The notes under the pieces: model-generated | The model's input: the letters and a program-made list of their open reading frames with translations, nothing else | Told to the model about the DNA's origin: nothing | The model's database searches: none | Source: Rhodocollybia butyracea | Lineage: Eukaryota > Basidiomycota > Agaricomycetes > Agaricales > Omphalotaceae | NCBI GenBank assembly: GCA_015501585.1 | Contig: JADNRY010000666.1 | Location: forward strand, 1-32,279 | Reading direction: 5' to 3' | DNA length: 32,279 bases | Part shown: one piece after another, positions 1 through 9,037 of the stretch | Numbering within the stretch: position 1 is the first letter of the stretch | How the letters are laid out: each line of letters opens with the position of its first letter | Translations under genes and position numbers: made by a program

Positions 1-1165
1 TGGGGGTCGACGATTTTTGGCCTGGTATCTCGGTCAAAAGACATGTCATGTGGGTAAAAACGCTTCAGAAGATTAAGAGGGGGCATCCTGGTTATGAAGT
101 ATTGACAAAAGGATGAGAAGATGTGATCTCCAGAGCTGAAGCTGAGATGTAGTGTAGAGTCGGGAATAAGTAGAATAGGCGCCCACAAAACTCCCGGTTA
201 GATTCCGGTACCTGCGGGTAACACCCGTGGGAATACCTGGTAACCTGTAACCCGCGGGTGCCGGTACCGGGTCCCCACGGGCTACGGACCCGGTCACAGG
301 TCACCTTCTTGGGTGATTTCCACAAGTAAACCTGCAGGTATCTGTGATTTGAACCCGGTCACAGGTCGGGGGTTGATGCCGCCGGCTACTTGCGCGGCAG
401 GTGGCCGATTACCGGCACCCGGAGTCGTGTCCATCCTGAATATTGACTGCCTCGGTGTCTCCTCCAATGTCACATCCACTTGGTGCCTACTGGGAGCTAT
501 TCATGATGTCTCATCCATCTCCATGTTACATGCAGTGTTATAAGCTCAACACATGCTGTCGATCTTTGACCATCAACAGGGTGTTTCATAGGTTATGCAC
601 TGTGCCACAATTTGGAGATGCTTCCGCTCCATCATCAGCTTTGCTTTTGAAACACTAGCTCTTGACCTCGGTCCCCTCCACCCATGCACCAACAATACAA
701 CTCCATTCTTTTCTCCTCTTACCAATGAACTCTGGTGTCTCTGGCAATGTTGCCCTGGTTCACACTTCACTTGTTGCGCTGGCCTCCCCAGAACAATTAC
801 GCATGGGTTATGATCGAGCACTGCTGCCTGCCTATGCTTTGAAAACATTGTGGCAATGGCTCTTGGGTGGGTCCCTTGTATTTCAGTTTTTTGTCATTGT
901 GTACCAATCACTTGCTCACCGCGTCTCTTTTGTAGGCACCATATGCCCAGGTGATCAGAGGAACCTGTTGTATATTGCTAATGTGGCAACTCTGGAGATT
1001 AGGTTGCCGGATTGGTATGTTTGTATGTCTGTGTACTTACTCATTGTATTAGCAATACTCTATACAGTACGTACAGTATAGTACCGCAGTACTCATGTGT
1101 TTGTGAGGTATCTAATACCTTGTTCAACCACACTAAGTACTTGTGTTGGATCCCAGGACTGACTG
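1..1165. other. Left flank, no recognisable gene
   Basis: I see no gene I can support here. Open frames exist (for example 662-1081 on the plus strand, 139 codons with hydrophobic stretches), but none has a recognisable motif, a plausible promoter or convincing intron boundaries. A GC-rich ACCCG/CGGGT-dense patch lies at about 190-440 and is listed separately. The rest is ordinary mixed-composition intergenic or relic sequence. Confidence 0.5.
190..440. repeat. ACCCG/CGGGT-dense inverted and direct repeat patch
   Basis: The patch is packed with CGGGT and its complement ACCCG in both orientations, giving several short hairpin possibilities such as GGGTAACACCC and ACCCGCGGGT. A 15-bp direct repeat, ACCCGGTCACAGGTC, occurs at 288-302 and again at 353-367. 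It looks like degenerated low-complexity or satellite-like DNA. No family could be assigned. Confidence 0.5.
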
Positions 1166-1535
1166 CATCAGGAAAAGTGTTTTTTTCCTAGGGGACCAAG
1201 GGTGGCCTAAGGAAAACTAGGTGACCTATGAGTCCTATGTCATCCTAGGATTTGGCACTTGTCTTAAGGGACTCACAGCTTCCCAGGATTTCTCAGGATT
1301 TCCTAGGATATCCTAGGATACCTCAGGACAATTCCAGGACAACTTTGGGAAAACCAGGGAAAACTAAGGAAAACCCAGTTTTGCCCTGGTCTTCATAGGA
1401 CTTCCTAGGGAATCCTGGGAAACTGTGAGTCCCTTAAGACAAGTACCAAATCCTAGGATGCCATGGGGTTCATAGGTCACCTAGTTTTCCTTAGGCCACC
1501 CTTGGTCCCCTAGGAAAAAAACACTTTTCCTGATG
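1166..1535. mobile_element. Foldback MITE, copy 1 (370 bp, CATCAGG termini, 2-bp TSD TG)
   Basis: The element is almost one large inverted repeat. The first ~66 bases, starting CATCAGGAAAAGTG, are the exact reverse complement of the last ~66, ending CACTTTTCCTGATG. Further inner segments also pair imperfectly and are rich in CCTAGG-like words. Immediately outside are TG (1164-1165) and TG (1536-1537), a 2-bp target duplication. It encodes nothing, so it is non-autonomous. A second family member at 16088-16450 shares the CATCAGGAAAAG termini and the subterminal word CTAGGTGACCTATGA. I could not assign a superfamily: 2-bp duplications that are not TA are unusual. Confidence 0.85.
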
Positions 1536-1537
1536 TG

Positions 1538-1908
1538 CCTGACTGGATACTCATTGGTTTCCCTAACAGAAATCCACCTCAACATCACAACACCCAGTTG
1601 ATATAGACATGCCAAGCCGGGTGGGGTGTGGCATTGATGCAGCAATCAATCATCTCAATTCCCTCACACTGCCAATAATTCGACTAATATTGTGAGTTAA
1701 ATACTAATAAAGAAGTCGATAAAGACCATCAAGTGATCACCGGCACCGTTATCACCCCTCTCCGCCTATCTCATCACCCAATACAATGACTTTCCGCGCT
1801 GTGTATGGCGCATTCAGCATTTTATAACAAAGCTTTTTCACGATGTTTTAAACACAACAAATGCTATTTAGGTACTGCCGTTGGCCTTATTCACTGCCGC
1901 CTGCTGCT
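1538..1908. other. Intergenic, nothing recognised
   Basis: Short stretch between the foldback MITE and the minus-strand coding fragment. No open frame, repeat or regulatory pattern that I can support. Confidence 0.4.
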
Positions 1909-2358
1909 TCATTGCTGACACCTGTGCGTCTTTTTTTCGACGCAGACCATTGACCTTTCTTTACTTCCGTTTCCTCTCCCGTTGGCGCCCAAGACTCCAA
2001 ATGAATTCACAAATGATGAAGTACCTCCAGGCCAAGCAATGCTTGGCAATGTTGCTGCTGGAGCTGGAGCATTGTTGTGTGAGTCAATGGTAGGATGGCC
2101 CGAGCTGGGGCTCCTTCTTCTTCTTGCGCTGGGGACACCTGCCCTTCGCTGGTGCTTTTTTTTAGTGACCGGTGCCTTTGCGCTATTTGCTTCCCAGGCT
2201 TCAAACTTGGAAGTCATCATCTTGTAGAAATGCACCATCCCAGACTTCCAGCTGTCAGTGAGCAGATGAACTTCAGCAGAGGTGGCCAGGTTGCTAGGGC
2301 TTTTGAGAGTGTCCAGCGGCCAGTTCTTGACAACAACTCGGAACTTCCTGGCAATATG
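1909..2358 (-). pseudogene. 3' fragment of an uncharacterised coding region cut by the Gypsy-1 LTR
   Basis: Read on the minus strand from the LTR edge outward, the open frame encodes KFRVVVKNWPLDTL..., then PSNLATSAEVHLLTDSW and a motif with FYKMMTSKFEAWE. A Lys/Arg-rich tail and a stop at 1909-1911 follow. The NWP...PS.L...E...L...W pattern resembles, from memory, a repetitive uncharacterised protein type scattered through basidiomycete genomes, often near mobile elements. I cannot assign a function. Upstream codons are missing because Gypsy-1 begins at 2359. The basic C-terminal part could also be read in a neighbouring frame, so a frameshift is possible. Confidence 0.4.
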
Positions 2359-2551
2359 TGTTATGACTCGATCAATAGTCTCGTCCAAACCTTCACAGTA
2401 CGTAACTCGGCAGTAAAAATGATAAGAGAAATTAATGAGATTATAGAGCAAGCCTTTCCGTTCGTTGAAACCGCTAGGCAAAAAATATATACTCAAACAA
2501 CTAGGCTCAAGTAAAGTTAGTAACTAGTTTGTAATACGAAACTCACAGAAC

Positions 2552-2909
2552 TTATTATTTGGAGATAGCTCGACAAATAATAATAAGATTACCCTCGGAG
2601 ATGGCTCGACAAGCAGTAATATGAATCAGAACTAATACTCGGAGATGGCTCGACAAGTAGTAGTGAGTATGGTGTCTAATACTCGGAGATAGCTCAACAA
2701 GTAATAGTGAGTGTGATGTCTGATACTCGGAGATAGCTCAACAAGTAATAGGAAGTTGCAACTCGGAGATAGCTCAACAAGTGGCAATTAAAGAAGTATT
2801 CACTAGGAGATAGCTCAACAGGTGAATATTAGTGGATACAACTTGGAGTTAGCTCAACAAGATGTATAAATGTGTATTGTAGCTTGGAGATAGCTCAACA
2901 AGATACAAT
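2552..2909. repeat. Nine-unit tandem hairpin array inside the LTR (second copy 13094-13451)
   Basis: Nine units share the core GGAGATAGCTCAACA, with A/G variants, and are spaced about 30-45 bp apart. Each core is flanked by unit-specific arms that are complementary to each other: TTATTATTT with AAATAATAA (unit 1, 9/9), AGTATTCACT with GGTGAATATT (unit 7, 10/10 counting two G-T pairs), ATACAACTT with AAGATGTAT (unit 8, 8/9), ATTGTAGCTT with AAGATACAAT (unit 9, 9/10). The arms differ between units while pairing is kept. Within the core, GAG-ATAG-CTC and often CTTG/CAAG pair too. In the 5' LTR the array lies about 75-430 nt downstream of the predicted transcription start. Confidence 0.85.
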
Positions 2910-3010
2910 GAGTTGGTCTGGTGATTCACACAAGTGATAACAGCAAACAAGTGGGGGTTTGGATTTAAGAAAAATAATACGTCTACTGTACATTGGTAAA
3001 TCTGGCTTCC

Positions 3011-3242
3011 TTATATACTGTTTAATATGTACTAGTTAGGAAATGCTGCAGAATGACTAGATTTGAGTCATAACTGCGGAAATGCTGCGGATCAGTCAGC
3101 ATGACTGTGGAATGGTGTGCAATGACTGTTACTGAGTCATTTAAGCGGAACTGCGGATGACTGATGTTGAGTCATTCAGTAGAGTCATGGATGACTGATA
3201 TTGAGTCATTTAGTGGAACCGGAGTTGACTAATAATGAGTCA
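3011..3242 (-). promoter_or_regulatory. Gypsy-1 U3 promoter: TATA box and five TGAGTCA boxes (copy at 13553-13784)
   Basis: On the element strand a TATATAAGG box is formed by plus-strand positions 3011-3017 and adjoining bases. Upstream of it in the U3 are five exact TGAGTCA heptamers (plus-strand coordinates 3064-3070, 3133-3139, 3168-3174, 3202-3208, 3236-3242). Four are preceded by a TGACT half so that each forms a TGACT-N-AGTCA dyad. TGA(G/C)TCA is the classic binding site of Gcn4/AP-1-type bZIP factors. The active copy of the promoter is the one in the 5' LTR at 13553-13784. Confidence 0.65.
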
Positions 3243-3427
3243 ATACTGTGTGGAAGGGTCTTTGCAGCTTCCATGGTAATGTGCAGCATTATCCGAAGTT
3301 GTGTTGAGAAGATAAGTAATGAATGTATGTGATAGTGTTAAGTGGTAAAATATTAATGATAGTAGTGGTTGTTAATAAATGAAAAAAGAGTGTGTATATG
3401 CCTATAGTGTAGAATCGGGTCATAACA

Positions 3428-3440
3428 GTACCCCCCGCTT
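3428..3440 (-). other. Gypsy-1 polypurine tract
   Basis: In element orientation the bases immediately before the 3' LTR read AAGCGGGGGGTAC, a purine run at the expected place for plus-strand DNA priming. A similar run, AAGAGGGGGATAC, precedes the Gypsy-2 3' LTR. Confidence 0.75.
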
Positions 3441-3543
3441 AAGGCCGAAACCCTCTGAGGCCATTTATGGATTTGGGCAAATATTCTGTCACTGTGGCAT
3501 TTTATTTGGATGTAATTGGTTGAGTTTTGAGCTTGTTATTCAT

Positions 3544-4289
3544 GTTTCGAGTTTACATGAATATTTCACGTCAATTGGAACAGGTGTGGCGGCCCATCAT
3601 TTCAGTGCTAGCGGCGGCATTGCCGGGTTTGTGTGATTTTGCGCTTGTCCCGCTCGAGTACTGTCAAAGCCAACTTTGGCAAATCACATGTTGCATTGGC
3701 ATCATGATTGTGATGTGTTGGCGTTTCCGCCGGTATCCTTATGTCCATGGATCAGATTTACTTTAGCCATCATGATTGTTTGATTGTATGGAATTGTTCG
3801 TGTATCAATGATATGATGGTCATTATGAGTAGCGGCTGATTGGTGGGATACATGGGAGTGTTTGATGCCATTGGTCGAGTAAGGTTTCGAGTGCATCACA
3901 GCTAATCACAGATTTCATTTTGTGGCGTCATTAATTGGTTTCGAGTTTGGAGTGTCTTTGAGATTTCCACATCTGGTGTTTCGGGTTCATTTCCGAGCTG
4001 ATTACTGAGCAATAAATATTAAAATGGAAGTTGAATCTCATGCAGACTCGAAACTAATCATCTCTGTGGAGTTTCGGGTCTATTTCCGAGTGTATTAGTG
4101 AGCATTCTAACTTAAATGGGCAGTTAAATCTCATGTTTATTCCGGTTTCCGGGACTTTGTGTTTGTATTTTCGGAAAAATCAGTGAGCATGAGTTAATGA
4201 CTCGCCGTTTCAACCCATGTTGGCTCGAAACCCATCGATTGAAGTTGTGTCTTGTCCTGGGTTTGTGTGAAAACTCCCTGCTATTTAAG
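3544..4289 (+). promoter_or_regulatory. Promoter region of the Gypsy-1 antisense gene
   Basis: About 850 bp between the LTR and the antisense ATG contain no gene but are dense in repeats. The octamer GTTTCGAG or its complement CTCGAAAC occurs five times (3544-3551, 3884-3891, 3938-3945, 4047-4054, 4224-4231). A longer unit, GTTTCGGGT(T/C)(C/T)ATTTCCGAG followed by AGTGAGCA-like sequence, starts at 3978 and 4071, with a decayed third copy near 4144. A TATTTAAG box at 4282-4289 and a C/T-rich tract, typical of fungal transcription starts, lie directly upstream of the ATG at 4328. The repeats are probably binding sites for a regulator; which one is unknown. Confidence 0.65.
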
Positions 4290-4327
4290 CTGTATCAATT
4301 TTTCTTTCTTTCTCCAACTCAAACAAC

Positions 4328-5265
4328 ATGTCTTCCACACATAACAACCCTTCCAGTCTGTCTACTACTGGATTTCCTTCTCCTATTGATGACACCGCAA
4401 ACTCGCTGGTAATGTTTACACAATTGTATCTGCATCCTGCCGCTTCTCGTCTCTTTGCCCAATTTTCAACACCTGAAGCTGCAACTGACCTCAATGGTCT
4501 CCTGGGGTGGATCAGGGATGAATTAATGAAGCGAGACCGGTATGTTGTATTGCTTCCTGTTAAATAATCTTTCTGACTTGGTTTATTGGTAGAACTATCA
4601 CTGAGTTGATGCAGAATGGCCGTGAACATCATGACAGCGCCAGAGCTTGGCAACTGTACTCTCAAAGTCTTGAACAGAACAACAAGAAGCTGGTTACCGA
4701 GATTTCTGATCTTCAGAATGACCGCAGATTAAGCGGATATCCCGATTTTCTTGATACCCAGGCTAAATTAATTCGTGATCGTCAAGTAAGTATTTCCTGC
4801 CAATAATGTTATTGATATGTCATGAATGTTGTTTGATTCCAGCGTCTTGCAAACGGTTTGGCCTGCTATGCACAGGCTGATGTTCAGCCCTTTCTTGAAG
4901 CTATCATCGACGATATATACTCTCTCTTTCTTCTGATTGAAGAGCTACATGATAAAGCTAATTCTGAAAGGGATAACACCTGGTCTAGGAGGATTTCTGC
5001 GGTTCTTGCTATGGTTAGCACCATCCAGGATCAATTATCATACACCTCAGATGAGATTTATGGTGCCCTGCAGCAGTTTAAAGAAGAAGTGTCCAATCCA
5101 GTAGGCTTTGCTACACAGTTCTCTGCTGTCACTTTCTCAAACAGCTGGGAAATCTCTCCCGACTTTCCACGCATTCATGATCTCCCTTCTCCACTATCTT
5201 CTTCTGATTCATTGGTGGTGTCTGTTCATTCCCCTACAATGATCTGCCTAGCAGACCTGGACTGA
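4328..5265 (+). CDS. Antisense accessory protein of Gypsy-1 (275 aa, three exons)
   Basis: A complete gene on the strand opposite to gag-pol, between pol and the 3' LTR. Exons are 4328-4539, 4593-4785 and 4843-5265. The introns are 4540-4592 (53 nt, GTATGT...TAG, with a CTGAC branch-like site) and 4786-4842 (57 nt, GTAAGT...CAG). Splicing removes the stops in both introns and gives one continuous frame of 275 codons. The protein starts MSSTHNNPSS and is mostly polar and helical, with a coiled-coil-like stretch in exon 2 (around residues 85-125, ...LEQNNKKLVTEISDLQND...) and a longer helical part in exon 3. The Ser/Pro-rich tail ends CLADLD. I recognise no domain, signal peptide or membrane segment. 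A TATA box lies 40 bp upstream. Function is unknown; a role in element or host regulation is only a hypothesis. Confidence 0.8.
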
Positions 5266-5471
5266 TATTGTATTTTATTGCACTTTTTTGTAAGATTTTC
5301 TATGGCTTATCCCCCCCTTTATTGTCCTCTTTAAGTTATTGTTTGTATATTATTTTCTGTTCTTTCCTCTTGCTCAAGTAGCTCTTGTTCCTTGTTTTTA
5401 ATTTATTTTCTTTTCTTAGGGGTTGCCATTGTAGGATTTATTTATTTTTTCTTTGAATGTATTGATTTTGA
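5266..5471. terminator. Convergent 3' region between antisense gene and pol
   Basis: About 200 bp of T-rich sequence on the plus strand, with TTTATT and TTTTGTAAG words, lies between the stop of the antisense gene and the stop of pol, which face each other. It probably serves as 3' untranslated and polyadenylation sequence for the antisense gene. No exact signal can be fixed by eye. Confidence 0.4.
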
Positions 5472-8400
5472 TCACCCATTGTCCCTCTCTCTGAGCTCTT
5501 CAGCACGTTTAAGCTCCCTGTCTGTTGGTTTGGGCTTTGTTGGGTAAAGTGTGTGATATGTGTTTAGTGCTTCCTTGGCATTTAGCACATTGACTAATGG
5601 TTCCCAGGTGTCTTCCTCAGGCGGGTGTCCTTCCCATCTGATGTAGTACTCAAACCTTTGTCTGTTTCTCCGTGAGTTAAGTACTTGTTCTACTTCATAC
5701 TCTTTTTCACCCTCAATCTCAATAGGTGGAGGTGGAGGTGGTTTGCGGTTTGGGAATTGATCAGACTCAGATTCATGCAGTGTTAGTAGGTCCACATGGA
5801 ACACATTGTGAATGTTACCAAAGTTTACAGGCAACTTTAGTTTGTATGCATGGGTTGAGACTTTCTTCAGAATTTCAAATGGTCCCATTCTCTTATGGTC
5901 CAATTTCTTCATAGGTCTCTTGGTTTTTATATTTCTCATGTTTAACCAAACCATCATCCCTTTTTTCCAATCAGGTGTGTCTTCTCTTTTTCGGTTTGCA
6001 TATTTTGTTGATATCTCATTGGTGGTCATTAATTCATGTCTTAGAAATTGATGAAGTTCATGAAGATCCTTTGCAACTAGTTGGGCATGGTGATTTGGGA
6101 GTGACTTCAGTGAAACAGTGAGTTTTGGATGAAATCCCTTATTTGCAAAGAAGGGTGATACTCCTGTTGCTTCTGCAGGTGTGTTGTTGTAGGCAAATTC
6201 TGCAATAGGTAACCACTCTTCCCAGTCATTTTGTTCATAGTTGACAAACAATCTTAAATATTGTTCTAGTGTTTGGTTGACTCTCTCAGTCTGTCCATCA
6301 GTTTGGGGATGGTAGGCTGTTGAAAAGTTCAACTTCACATCTAAGGCTTGACATATAGTTCTCCAGAAAGTGGATACAAATGTGGTTCCTCTATCTGAGA
6401 TTATGTCTGTAGGTAAGCCATGTTTTGAAAATACATTCTTGATAAACAACTTTGCTAACTCAGTTGCTGTGTCTGTAGTGTGGCATGGTACAAAAATAGC
6501 TTGTTTGGTGAGTCTGCATACTACTACCATGATAGCATTGAATCCATTTGACTCTGGTAGTTCAACTATATGATCAACTGAAATTGATGACCATGGTCTA
6601 TTACCTATAGGTAAGGGTTTGAGTCCCCCAAATGGTTTTCTTCTGCTCCCTTTGGCGCGCAGGCAGTCATGGCAGGTCCGTACATAGTTTCTCACGGTTT
6701 TCTTCATACCAGGCCAGTAATACATCTCTCTGATTAGCTTCATTGTTTTTTGAATTCCGGGGTGACCTCTGAGTTTGTGATCATGATACATTCTTAAGAT
6801 TTCCAGATGTAAGTCTCCATCATTGGGAACATATATTAGACCATCACGAAGCAAGAGCTGACTCTCAACTTTGAAGGGTCCTGGATCCTTGGACTTGGCT
6901 ATTTTTTCATGTTCAAGCCAGTATGTATCCTTCTTAGTTTTTCGGATTTTATTCAAATGAATTTCATCTTGCATTATTACAGTATCTTTTGTATTCCCCT
7001 CATTCATAAGCGCTTGTGCCGCTTTCTTGGGATATACATCTGCCCGTCTGGTGAGTGCATCTGGCTTAGCTCCCAGCCGTCCTGGTCTATAGTTAATGAC
7101 AAAATCAAATCCAGATAAGAATTCAGCCCATCTGGCTTGTCTTCGGCTCAGCATCTTTGTGGTAGTGAACCATTGTAGGTTGTTGTGGTCTGTATAGACC
7201 TGAATTTGGTACCGTGAACCTTCAAGGTATGCTCTCCATTGTTTAAATGATTCAACTATGGCCAAGAGCTCCTTGTCATATATATCATAGTTAAGCTCTG
7301 CCTTTGTCATAGTTCTTGCAAAGAAGGCTATTGGGTGGAGCTCACTAGTGAATGGATTATACTGTGAGATTATTGATGCAATGGCATAGTCTGATGCATC
7401 TGACTCAACAATACTCAAATATTCAGGGTCAAAGTGTTGTAAGACTGGAGCTTCTTGGAATGCTTGCTTTAATAGTTCAAAGGAAGCAGTGCAATCTTCT
7501 GACCAGTTCCATGGTACATTTTTACCCAAGAGTTTTGTCAATGACTTCACTATACCAGAATAGTTGTCAATGAACCGTCTGTAAAAATTTGCAAATCCCA
7601 GAAATGATTGGAGTTCCTTTACAGTAGTTGGGGGTGGCCAATTTTTAATCACTTCAACTTTCTTTGGATCCATGGAGATGCCCTCAGGTGAGACTATTAG
7701 TCCTAAGTACTCCACTGATGTAGTATGAAAATCACACTTCTCAGGCTTAGCAAATAGGTGGTTGTCCTCAAGTCTCTGTAAGACCATCTTCACATGTCTC
7801 TCATGGTCTTCATCATTTTCTGAGAAGATTAAGATGTCATCCAAGTAAATCACTACAAAAATATCAACCATGTCGTGGAAGATGTCATTCATAAAGTTTT
7901 GAAATGTTGATGGTGAATTGGTTAGACCAAAAGGCATGACTAACATCTCAAAAGACCCATATCTGCTTCTGAAAGCAGTTTTCCACTCATGTCCTTCTGC
8001 AATCCGGACATTATTGTATCCAGCGCGTAAGTCCAGTTTTGTGAATTTCTTGGCCTTTCTTAATCTATCAATCAAATTTCCAATCAAGGGTAGTGGATAC
8101 TTGTTCTTTAGTGTAATGCGGTTCAGTGCCCGGTAGTCAATACACATTCTGAGTGATCCATCTTTCTTTTTTGCAAATAGTACTGCTGCTCCCACTGGTG
8201 AGCTTGATGCTCTAATAAAGCCTTTGCTTAACATATCGTCAATGTAGTCCTTCAAGGCCTTTAATTCTGTCTCAGACAGATTATAAATTTTTGATGCTGG
8301 TGGCAAAGGTTTACCCTCTTCAGTCTCAATTTTGAGGTCATAAGGGCGGTGGGGTGGTAAGGCTTTTGCTTCTCCAGCTGAGAAAACTTTAGCCCATTGA

Positions 8401-8987
8401 TGGTATTCTTTTGGAACAACTTTGTCCAACATTTCCTGTTCTGGTAAAATTTTTGAGTTAGGTTGTACTTCTGTTTGACCTTGCTCTTTAGCCACAGGTT
8501 TGCTTGGCATAGCTGCTCCTCGGATGTCAACTATCTCATGTGTGGGTGAGATGTTGAGAGTAAATGTTGGACATCCATCTTTTATTAATCTTGCAAAGGC
8601 TGGTGCCCCTATAAGACTAACCAACGGTGTTTTCTTGTCTGTAAATGGATGTTTTGATGGTGGATCTGGCTTTGATTCTGGTAATATAGGTTTCTCTTGT
8701 TGTTTGCATTTTTGATTTTTGAGGTGAGTTTCAGTTGATTTTTGTGAATTGGTTCTAATGTGTTCTGTTTGAATATGTCCAAATGTCTTTTGTATAAAGT
8801 AATCTTCTAGTTCATCCACATGAAGCAATAGTGGGTCATCTAGTCCCAGTCCTTGCTGAACATTCTCTACTGGCTCAGTAACTTCCTCAATTGTTGGTTT
8901 AAGGTGTGTCCTGTATGACAGCCTTGGAATTTCAATGTCAGTGACTTTTGCTGCTGCAAGTTTAACTCCTCCATTGAATGAGAACAT
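5472..8987 (-). CDS. pol: Gypsy-1 Pol: RT, RNase H, integrase, chromodomain
   Basis: An open frame of 1171 codons that makes the element's DNA copy and inserts it. Domains in order: a linker; reverse transcriptase from about residue 200, with LRMCIDYRALN, MPFGLTNSPSTFQ and the catalytic YLDD; RNase H with ESDASDYAIAS, a DKELLAI motif and YTDHNNLQWF; the integrase HHCC zinc finger (HDHKLRGHPG...CHDCLRAKG); the integrase core (SVDHIVELP, SDRGTTFVSTFW, and the glutamate in the NDWEEWLPIAEFAYNN region); and a C-terminal chromodomain (EYEVEQVLNSRR...YYIRWEGHPPEEDTWEP). The chromodomain marks the chromovirus clade and usually directs insertion to marked chromatin. The ATG at 8987 is probably not a natural start: the frame continues upstream into protease apart from a one-base shift near 9045-9052. 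Confidence 0.95.
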   Translation of the reverse strand: MFSFNGGVKLAAAKVTDIEIPRLSYRTHLKPTIEEVTEPVENVQQGLGLDDPLLLHVDELEDYFIQKTFGHIQTEHIRTNSQKSTETHLKNQKCKQQEKPILPESKPDPPSKHPFTDKKTPLVSLIGAPAFARLIKDGCPTFTLNISPTHEIVDIRGAAMPSKPVAKEQGQTEVQPNSKILPEQEMLDKVVPKEYHQWAKVFSAGEAKALPPHRPYDLKIETEEGKPLPPASKIYNLSETELKALKDYIDDMLSKGFIRASSSPVGAAVLFAKKKDGSLRMCIDYRALNRITLKNKYPLPLIGNLIDRLRKAKKFTKLDLRAGYNNVRIAEGHEWKTAFRSRYGSFEMLVMPFGLTNSPSTFQNFMNDIFHDMVDIFVVIYLDDILIFSENDEDHERHVKMVLQRLEDNHLFAKPEKCDFHTTSVEYLGLIVSPEGISMDPKKVEVIKNWPPPTTVKELQSFLGFANFYRRFIDNYSGIVKSLTKLLGKNVPWNWSEDCTASFELLKQAFQEAPVLQHFDPEYLSIVESDASDYAIASIISQYNPFTSELHPIAFFARTMTKAELNYDIYDKELLAIVESFKQWRAYLEGSRYQIQVYTDHNNLQWFTTTKMLSRRQARWAEFLSGFDFVINYRPGRLGAKPDALTRRADVYPKKAAQALMNEGNTKDTVIMQDEIHLNKIRKTKKDTYWLEHEKIAKSKDPGPFKVESQLLLRDGLIYVPNDGDLHLEILRMYHDHKLRGHPGIQKTMKLIREMYYWPGMKKTVRNYVRTCHDCLRAKGSRRKPFGGLKPLPIGNRPWSSISVDHIVELPESNGFNAIMVVVCRLTKQAIFVPCHTTDTATELAKLFIKNVFSKHGLPTDIISDRGTTFVSTFWRTICQALDVKLNFSTAYHPQTDGQTERVNQTLEQYLRLFVNYEQNDWEEWLPIAEFAYNNTPAEATGVSPFFANKGFHPKLTVSLKSLPNHHAQLVAKDLHELHQFLRHELMTTNEISTKYANRKREDTPDWKKGMMVWLNMRNIKTKRPMKKLDHKRMGPFEILKKVSTHAYKLKLPVNFGNIHNVFHVDLLTLHESESDQFPNRKPPPPPPIEIEGEKEYEVEQVLNSRRNRQRFEYYIRWEGHPPEEDTWEPLVNVLNAKEALNTYHTLYPTKPKPTDRELKRAEELRERDNG

Positions 8988-9037
8988 TAAGTTTGCCCAG
9001 TCAATTTGTGGATTATACTTCTGTAGCCATGGGAATC

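Larger units (their letters stand above)
2359..3427 (-). repeat. Gypsy-1 3' LTR (1069 bp)
   Basis: The LTR begins TGTTATGAC and ends GTCATAACA, a perfect 9-bp inverted terminal repeat with TG...CA ends. It has the same sequence as 12901-13969 at a constant offset of 10542 bases. In element orientation the U3 part (3427 down to about 2985) holds five TGAGTCA boxes and a TATA box at 3011-3017. The R-U5 part holds nine tandem hairpins at 2552-2909. The polypurine tract abuts it at 3428. Confidence 0.95.

Noticed and set aside
662..1081. 139-codon plus-strand frame with hydrophobic stretches.
   Set aside because: No recognisable motif, promoter or codon pattern, and several competing frames overlap it.
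2399..2514. Plus-strand open frame inside each LTR ending YTQTTRLK (also at 12941-13056).
   Set aside because: It appears twice only because the LTRs are identical. It has no start of its own within the LTR, and its upstream extensions differ between copies, so it is a fortuitous frame.
2552..2909. CRISPR-like array.
   Set aside because: Repeats are short and the spacers are complementary arms of each unit. The array lies in both LTRs of a eukaryotic retrotransposon.
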